Assembly (NCBI GenBank): GCA_008360975.2
Contig: CM039182.1
Coordinates: 86,645,405-86,709,404, forward strand
Reading direction: 5' to 3'
Origin: Lichenostomus cassidix
Lineage: Eukaryota; Chordata; Aves; Passeriformes; Meliphagidae
Length of the DNA stretch: 64,000 nucleotides
Shown: positions 62,601 through 64,000 of the stretch, piece after piece
How the letters are laid out: the number at the start of each line of letters is the position of its first letter
Numbering within the stretch: the first letter of the stretch is position 1
The notes under the pieces: generated by a model
What the model saw: the letters and a program-made list of their open reading frames with translations, nothing else
The model's database searches: none
What the model was told of the DNA's origin: nothing
Translations under genes and position numbers: made by a program

Positions 62601-63957
62601 TTAAAAAATAAAAATAATCATGAAGTTAAAACAATTTATCTATAAAGCATTTAAAAATAATTAAAAGACAGCTGGTTTACCTTTAGATTAAATCCAAACT
62701 TCCCTTCTTCATCCGGTATGATACGCACCAAAAGTAAATCTCCCTCAATTAGGTCATTCTGCAATGAAATATAGAAAAAGAAAGCAAATTTTCTAATTTT
62801 TAAAAGGAAATATCATCAAATTAGAATATTGTGTGTCCAAATTTAGATGTGCTGAACACAAATACTCTATGTAAATCCACCTTTCAAACAAGAAGAGGAT
62901 ATGGTTGTACAAGATACCAATAGTAGAAACCTTTTAAATAGCAAAAATAGCAACACACATCTCAACAAATTCTCTGGTTACTCTGTTCTAACATCATTAA
63001 CTCTCATCTTAGCTTTCCCAACTGATAACTCCTATTAAACTTTCAACCTGCTGTCATTTAAAGCTTAGGGGTAACACATGAGTAGAACTGATTCTACTCT
63101 AAGAGCTGTGAAGTGACTATTTTTCCCCCAGTTTTTCTCCTTTAAATAGGTGTATTTTTATGCAACAGATCCACAAAGCAGAGGAATTAAAAGGTGTCAG
63201 CAGCTAATGGACATGTTGGAAATGACCTTATTTTTCTAACTAATTTTAATTAGTTGTTTTAATTAATTCTAAGTGCCCACTTCTAGCAAGAACCTCTCTG
63301 AAACAGGCTGGAGACAAGAAGAATGATCTACTACCATAACATTAGCAGGGAGCAGCTACTCTCCAGTTAGTTCAGAACTCAAAAGGATGATGTTTAGCCA
63401 TCCTTGAGAAGCCTGGGATGAAGCAGAGCTGTGTCTGCTATTCAGACTTAGAGCAACTTGAGTTAGCTGATCTTTCCCCTTGGAAGAAACAAGATTTGAT
63501 CATATAAGGATTTCTATTCCACTAGGAACTTCCCTGAAGCTTCTGGGACGCTGGACACTTCAGAAATCAGTGCACTTGGCAAGCTTGTCTATCACACAAC
63601 CTTGGATAAACATCAGTAGTAATACACAATCTTTTCTCATTACTGCATAAAATACACCCATCCTGAAATACAGCCACCACTTTTGTGCATTTGTAAACTA
63701 TAGCTCCAAGTTAAATTCACTCCTAGTTCTGACTTTAAAAGCACACAACTGGACATACCTTATCGCAGTAGTACTGACTGGAATCTTCCACAGAGCTACT
63801 TTTCGTAACATTGTCATATGTTTCTAAGAACTGTTTATCCACCCCTTCCAATGGGTAGGAGCCAGAAATGTTGCCAACTCCATTGGGAGAATGAGCCAAG
63901 GCTTTAGGTGAGAGACGGGTCAGAGAACTCCGCGTCGGACTGTTTCCCAACACATTC
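38542..63957 (-). CDS. PTPN3: PTPN3 (PTPH1) tyrosine phosphatase, 3' half of gene, 12 exons
   Basis: Cytosolic, membrane/cytoskeleton-associated protein tyrosine phosphatase of the FERM-PDZ-PTP class. It removes phosphate from phosphotyrosine in signalling proteins. Twelve exons (63759-63957, 62681-62758, 61622-61678, 57377-57533, 55482-55648, 52806-52896, 52491-52552, 51511-51657, 49343-49471, 43255-43400, 42440-42575, 38542-38619) splice in frame to 481 residues. Order: Ser/Pro linker (1-66), PDZ (about 70-158), second linker, PTP domain (about 220-475). Visible PTP motifs: [51 protein letters not shown] and the Q-loop QYKF. Cys410, Asp379 and Arg416 are intact. All 11 introns are GT-AG. 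PTPN3 is preferred over its paralogue PTPN4 because, from memory of the human proteins, the C-terminus ([20 protein letters not shown]) and the PDZ-PTP linker (EPKSEDE) match PTPN3. The FERM half and the promoter lie outside the window. Confidence 0.93.
38620..42439 (-). other. PTPN3: PTPN3 intron before the terminal exon
   Basis: About 3.8 kb, donor gtaagt and acceptor tacacag. AT-rich. On the plus strand it holds an exon-like open segment at 40751-40929 (see findings) and a slightly more GC-rich patch at 41.25-41.5 kb without recognisable content. Confidence 0.85.
42440..42575 (-). CDS. PTPN3: PTPN3 window exon 11: P-loop completion
   Basis: The first base completes the Ser codon (AG/C), then 45 codons (residues 412-456) follow: [18 protein letters not shown], then the [16 protein letters not shown] helix. 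Arg416 is the phosphate-binding Arg of C-x5-R. Acceptor ttcacag; the exon ends at TCA before donor gtaagt. Confidence 0.96.
42576..43254 (-). other. PTPN3: PTPN3 intron between window exons 10 and 11
   Basis: About 0.7 kb, phase 2, splitting the Ser codon of the HCS active-site motif. Donor gtactt and acceptor ttcacag. Nothing else recognised. Confidence 0.9.
43255..43400 (-). CDS. PTPN3: PTPN3 window exon 10: WPD loop and catalytic cysteine
   Basis: 48 codons (residues 363-410) plus two bases (AG) of a split Ser codon. It reads [19 protein letters not shown] onward. Asp379 (codon at 43350-43352) is the general acid of the WPD loop, and Cys410 (codon 43257-43259) is the nucleophile in HC[S]. 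These equal human Asp811 and Cys842. The segment RVKNEP (43272-43289) replaces human RVDSEP, so the Ser835 14-3-3 site is absent. Donor gtactt is the weakest of the gene. Confidence 0.95.
45389..45436. repeat. 24-bp tandem duplication
   Basis: Two copies of a unit containing gcatttag-taaatagtttg, differing at a few bases. Confidence 0.92.
48019..48045. repeat. Perfect 12-bp inverted repeat with 3-base loop
   Basis: tcttctgactga, loop cac, then its exact complement tcagtcagaaga. Compact hairpin in the PTPN3 intron after window exon 9. Confidence 0.97.
49201..49255. repeat. Mixed TG/CA/TA microsatellite
   Basis: Alternating purine-pyrimidine sequence: tatgtgtgtgtatatg, cacacatgtata, cacacaca, then gatatatatac. 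It begins about 90 bases downstream of the donor of window exon 9 in genomic terms (lower coordinates are downstream). Confidence 0.9.
49343..49471 (-). CDS. PTPN3: PTPN3 window exon 9: PTP KCHQYWP segment
   Basis: 43 codons (residues 320-362), phase 0 at both ends (acceptor tttacag, donor gtaaat). It begins [17 protein letters not shown], the conserved KC-x-x-YWP motif, and ends REMVITHVE, which leads into the strand before the WPD loop. No ORF call covers it; it was found from its splice sites and homology. Confidence 0.93.
49472..51510 (-). other. PTPN3: PTPN3 intron between window exons 8 and 9
   Basis: About 2.0 kb, donor gtaagt and acceptor tttacag. It contains the CR1 copy at 49745-50055. 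The rest is AT-rich with no gene. Confidence 0.85.
49745..50055 (+). mobile_element. CR1 LINE fragment, 3' region
   Basis: gcaacaagggaaattctg, then gatgttggcaaaaaaattcc, then gatggtcaagcacagaaac, then gtggaacctccacttttgg and cactgcaacctgcatg follow the 3' part of CR1 in order and spacing. Antisense to PTPN3. Its 90-codon ORF is incidental. Confidence 0.92.
51511..51657 (-). CDS. PTPN3: PTPN3 window exon 8: PTP core
   Basis: Exactly 49 codons (residues 271-319), phase 0 at both ends (acceptor ctgtag, donor gtaagt). It begins [18 protein letters not shown] and includes [15 protein letters not shown] and LTTLTERGR. These are the conserved PTP core motifs 3 to 5 (YIATQGP, FW..VW, and the strand before KC..YWP). 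The ATG is an internal Met, not a start. Confidence 0.95.
51658..52490 (-). other. PTPN3: PTPN3 intron between window exons 7 and 8
   Basis: About 0.8 kb, donor gtaagt and acceptor ctgtag. Nothing further recognised. Confidence 0.85.
52491..52552 (-). CDS. PTPN3: PTPN3 window exon 7: PTP motif DYINANYV
   Basis: A 62-base exon: two bases finish the split Tyr codon, then 20 codons (residues 251-270) reading [20 protein letters not shown], ending at donor gtaagt. It carries the classic PTP motif DYINA. Its 3' splice site is abutted by a (GT)n stretch instead of a long pyrimidine run. Its length is not a multiple of three, so skipping would break the frame. Confidence 0.93.
52553..52805 (-). other. 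PTPN3: Short PTPN3 intron between window exons 6 and 7
   Basis: 253 bases, donor gtgagt, acceptor tgtgcag preceded by a GT alternation. The usual pyrimidine run lies behind the GT stretch (cctctttctt). Confidence 0.9.
52555..52570 (-). promoter_or_regulatory. PTPN3: UG repeat abutting the 3' splice site of window exon 7
   Basis: In transcript sense the 16 bases before the acceptor AG are almost pure GT alternation (gtgcgtgtgtgtgtgc). UG repeats at this position are known TDP-43 and CELF binding sites in other genes, for example CFTR exon 9. Effect here is inferred only. Confidence 0.6.
52806..52896 (-). CDS. PTPN3: PTPN3 window exon 6: PTP domain start, pTyr loop
   Basis: Residues 220-249 plus one base of a split Tyr codon (phase 1, donor gtgagt; acceptor ttgcag). 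It begins [15 protein letters not shown] and contains KNRYKDVLP, the conserved PTP motif that supplies the substrate-recognition Tyr that stacks on phosphotyrosine. Confidence 0.95.
53465..53528 (+). mobile_element. CR1 LINE 3' terminus
   Basis: aatggttggactccatgat, then cttagaggtcttttcaaacc, then taatgattta, is the standard CR1 3' end, including a decayed trace of the terminal octamer repeat. Severely 5'-truncated, as most CR1 copies are. Inserted antisense to PTPN3. Confidence 0.9.
53571..53585. repeat. (CAA)5 microsatellite
   Basis: Five CAA-type units following an A-run, shortly after the CR1 end. Confidence 0.9.
54031..54070. repeat. 20-bp tandem duplication
   Basis: aggaagaatattttaaagtc followed by a copy with one difference. 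A further partial copy precedes it. Confidence 0.95.
54935..55130. repeat. Diverged direct repeat, copy A
   Basis: Partner of 56050-56253, same orientation, about 1.1 kb away on the other side of window exon 5. Small gaps and scattered substitutions show the duplication is old, or that both are copies of one unrecognised repeat family. Confidence 0.8.
55482..55648 (-). CDS. PTPN3: PTPN3 window exon 5: PDZ-PTP linker
   Basis: Completes the split Val codon, then codes 55 residues (165-219), from [14 protein letters not shown] to [10 protein letters not shown], with donor gtaggt. Acidic and Ser-rich at first, then an amphipathic stretch leading into the phosphatase domain. At 167 bases it is not a multiple of three, so skipping it would shift the frame. 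It is flanked by a diverged direct repeat (see the repeats at 54935 and 56050). Confidence 0.95.
55649..57376 (-). other. PTPN3: PTPN3 intron between window exons 4 and 5
   Basis: About 1.7 kb, phase 1, donor gtaact and acceptor ttcag. It contains one copy of the duplicated segment (56050-56253) and an A/C-rich tract near 57066-57110. Confidence 0.85.
56050..56253. repeat. Diverged direct repeat, copy B
   Basis: Aligns with 54935-55130 over about 200 bases. The best block is ctaacactgaaggaa (identical), with aatttctta, agagaagca and acatattg/gaagaacat also shared. It carries its own 16-bp internal duplication (gtcattagagaagcat at 56113-56144). Lies upstream of window exon 5 in transcript order. 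Confidence 0.8.
57377..57533 (-). CDS. PTPN3: PTPN3 window exon 4: PDZ C-terminal half
   Basis: Residues 112-163 plus one base of a split Val codon (phase 1 donor, AAAG/gtaact). It starts [12 protein letters not shown] after acceptor aaacag and includes [16 protein letters not shown], the typical PDZ 'G-x-x-h-x-x-I-N-G' strand followed by the alpha-2 helix whose His contacts class I ligands. It ends ELALLVRRK. Confidence 0.95.
57534..61621 (-). other. PTPN3: PTPN3 intron between window exons 3 and 4
   Basis: About 4.1 kb, donor gtaagt and acceptor aaacag. It contains a CR1 remnant near 61.1-61.4 kb. The rest is AT-rich unique-looking DNA without recognisable genes. Confidence 0.85.
61085..61385 (-). 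mobile_element. Ancient CR1 LINE fragment, 3' part
   Basis: Reading the plus strand, gtcaaggagtttcacaggt, gtgagaagaacta, aacttaatttcat and ttctaggctgcaggggccc follow the antisense of the CR1 3' region (from the '...CFFTQ..VNLWNSLP' coding end back towards the segment before it) in the right order. Heavily diverged. Same orientation as PTPN3 transcription. Confidence 0.75.
61622..61678 (-). CDS. PTPN3: PTPN3 window exon 3: PDZ middle
   Basis: A 57-base, 19-codon exon (residues 93-111), phase 0 at both ends. It reads [19 protein letters not shown], ending at donor gtaagt, with acceptor ctctag. It continues the PDZ fold from exon 2 (LK-GG) and joins ADKC of the next exon. Too short and lacking an ATG start to be seen as an ORF; found by splice sites and frame. 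Confidence 0.92.
61679..62680 (-). other. PTPN3: PTPN3 intron between window exons 2 and 3
   Basis: About 1 kb, donor gtaaac and acceptor ctctag. AT-rich. It holds a perfect 13-bp hairpin at 62463-62492; otherwise nothing recognised. Confidence 0.85.
62463..62492. repeat. Perfect 13-bp inverted repeat with 4-base loop
   Basis: aagcatctaatag, loop agaa, then its exact complement ctattagatgctt. Sits in the PTPN3 intron after window exon 2 and would form a hairpin in the pre-mRNA. Confidence 0.97.
62681..62758 (-). CDS. PTPN3: PTPN3 window exon 2: PDZ, first strands and ligand loop
   Basis: Exactly 26 codons (residues 67-92), phase 0 at both ends. It follows acceptor ttgcag and precedes donor gtaaac. 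It begins [13 protein letters not shown] and contains FGFNLK, the PTPN3/4 version of the GLGF carboxylate-binding loop that holds the C-terminal peptide of PDZ partners. Confidence 0.93.
62759..63758 (-). other. PTPN3: PTPN3 intron between window exons 1 and 2
   Basis: About 1 kb, AT-rich, donor gtatgt and acceptor ttgcag. No repeat or embedded gene recognised. Confidence 0.85.
63759..63957 (-). CDS. PTPN3: PTPN3 window exon 1: Ser/Pro linker before PDZ
   Basis: Encodes fragment residues 1-66 plus the last base of a preceding codon, so the upstream intron splits a codon. It begins after AG (acceptor ...taaag) with [20 protein letters not shown] and ends at YYCDK before donor gtatgt. The piece is rich in Ser, Pro and Thr and has no globular motif. 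This fits the flexible linker between the FERM region and the PDZ domain, the part of PTPN3 that carries regulatory phosphorylation sites. It is the first exon visible; the remaining 5' exons lie past 64000. Confidence 0.88.
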
Positions 63958-64000
63958 CTTTAGTTAAAAGGGATAAATATTACAGAGGTATTGTTAGCCA

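Noticed and set aside
38542..63957. PTPN4 instead of PTPN3
   Set aside because: PTPN4 shares the FERM-PDZ-PTP layout, but the P-loop helix, C-terminal segment and PDZ-PTP linker match PTPN3 as I recall the human proteins, and Cys842, Asp811 and length 913 all fit PTPN3 with one constant offset.
1..64000. CRISPR arrays, bacterial operons, integrons
   Set aside because: The window is vertebrate DNA with spliced exons and CR1 repeats; the tandem repeats present have too few copies and no unique spacers.
1..64000. Endogenous retrovirus or other LTR element
   Set aside because: No paired LTRs and no gag, pol or env-like frame recognised; the only RT-related traces are CR1.

Overview
This is vertebrate nuclear DNA, most likely from a bird and perhaps a songbird. 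Every interspersed repeat I can recognise is a CR1 LINE, at several ages. There are no Alu- or L1-type repeats, the introns are compact, and G/T-rich low-complexity tracts recur. Species cannot be read from the window.

The one gene I can prove is on the minus strand: the 3' half of PTPN3 (protein tyrosine phosphatase non-receptor type 3, PTPH1). Twelve coding exons lie between 63957 and 38542. They join in one uninterrupted frame across GT-AG introns and give 481 C-terminal residues. The inferred catalytic Cys (fragment residue 410) and WPD Asp (379) sit exactly 432 below human Cys842 and Asp811, and the stop falls at the equivalent of residue 913. The window therefore holds the equivalent of human residues 433-913: the Ser/Pro linker, the PDZ domain and the whole phosphatase domain. 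The FERM half lies beyond position 64000.

Layout: 1-31.3 kb is gene-poor intergenic DNA downstream of PTPN3, with ancient CR1 pieces (11.6-12.6 kb and 24.2-24.6 kb), small tandem repeats, a 260-bp G/T tract (10.35-10.61 kb) and stretches that look like regulatory DNA (around 21.2 and 29.0 kb). From 31.3 to 38.5 kb is an AT-rich stretch without recognisable repeats that is probably a long PTPN3 3' UTR. From 38.5 to 64 kb are PTPN3 exons and introns, with CR1 copies at 49.8, 53.5 and 61.2 kb.

I found no previously undescribed multi-gene system. The points most worth checking are the loss of the 14-3-3-type Ser835 site, a UG repeat abutting one 3' splice site, a diverged direct repeat flanking a frame-shifting exon, and two long perfect hairpins in introns.
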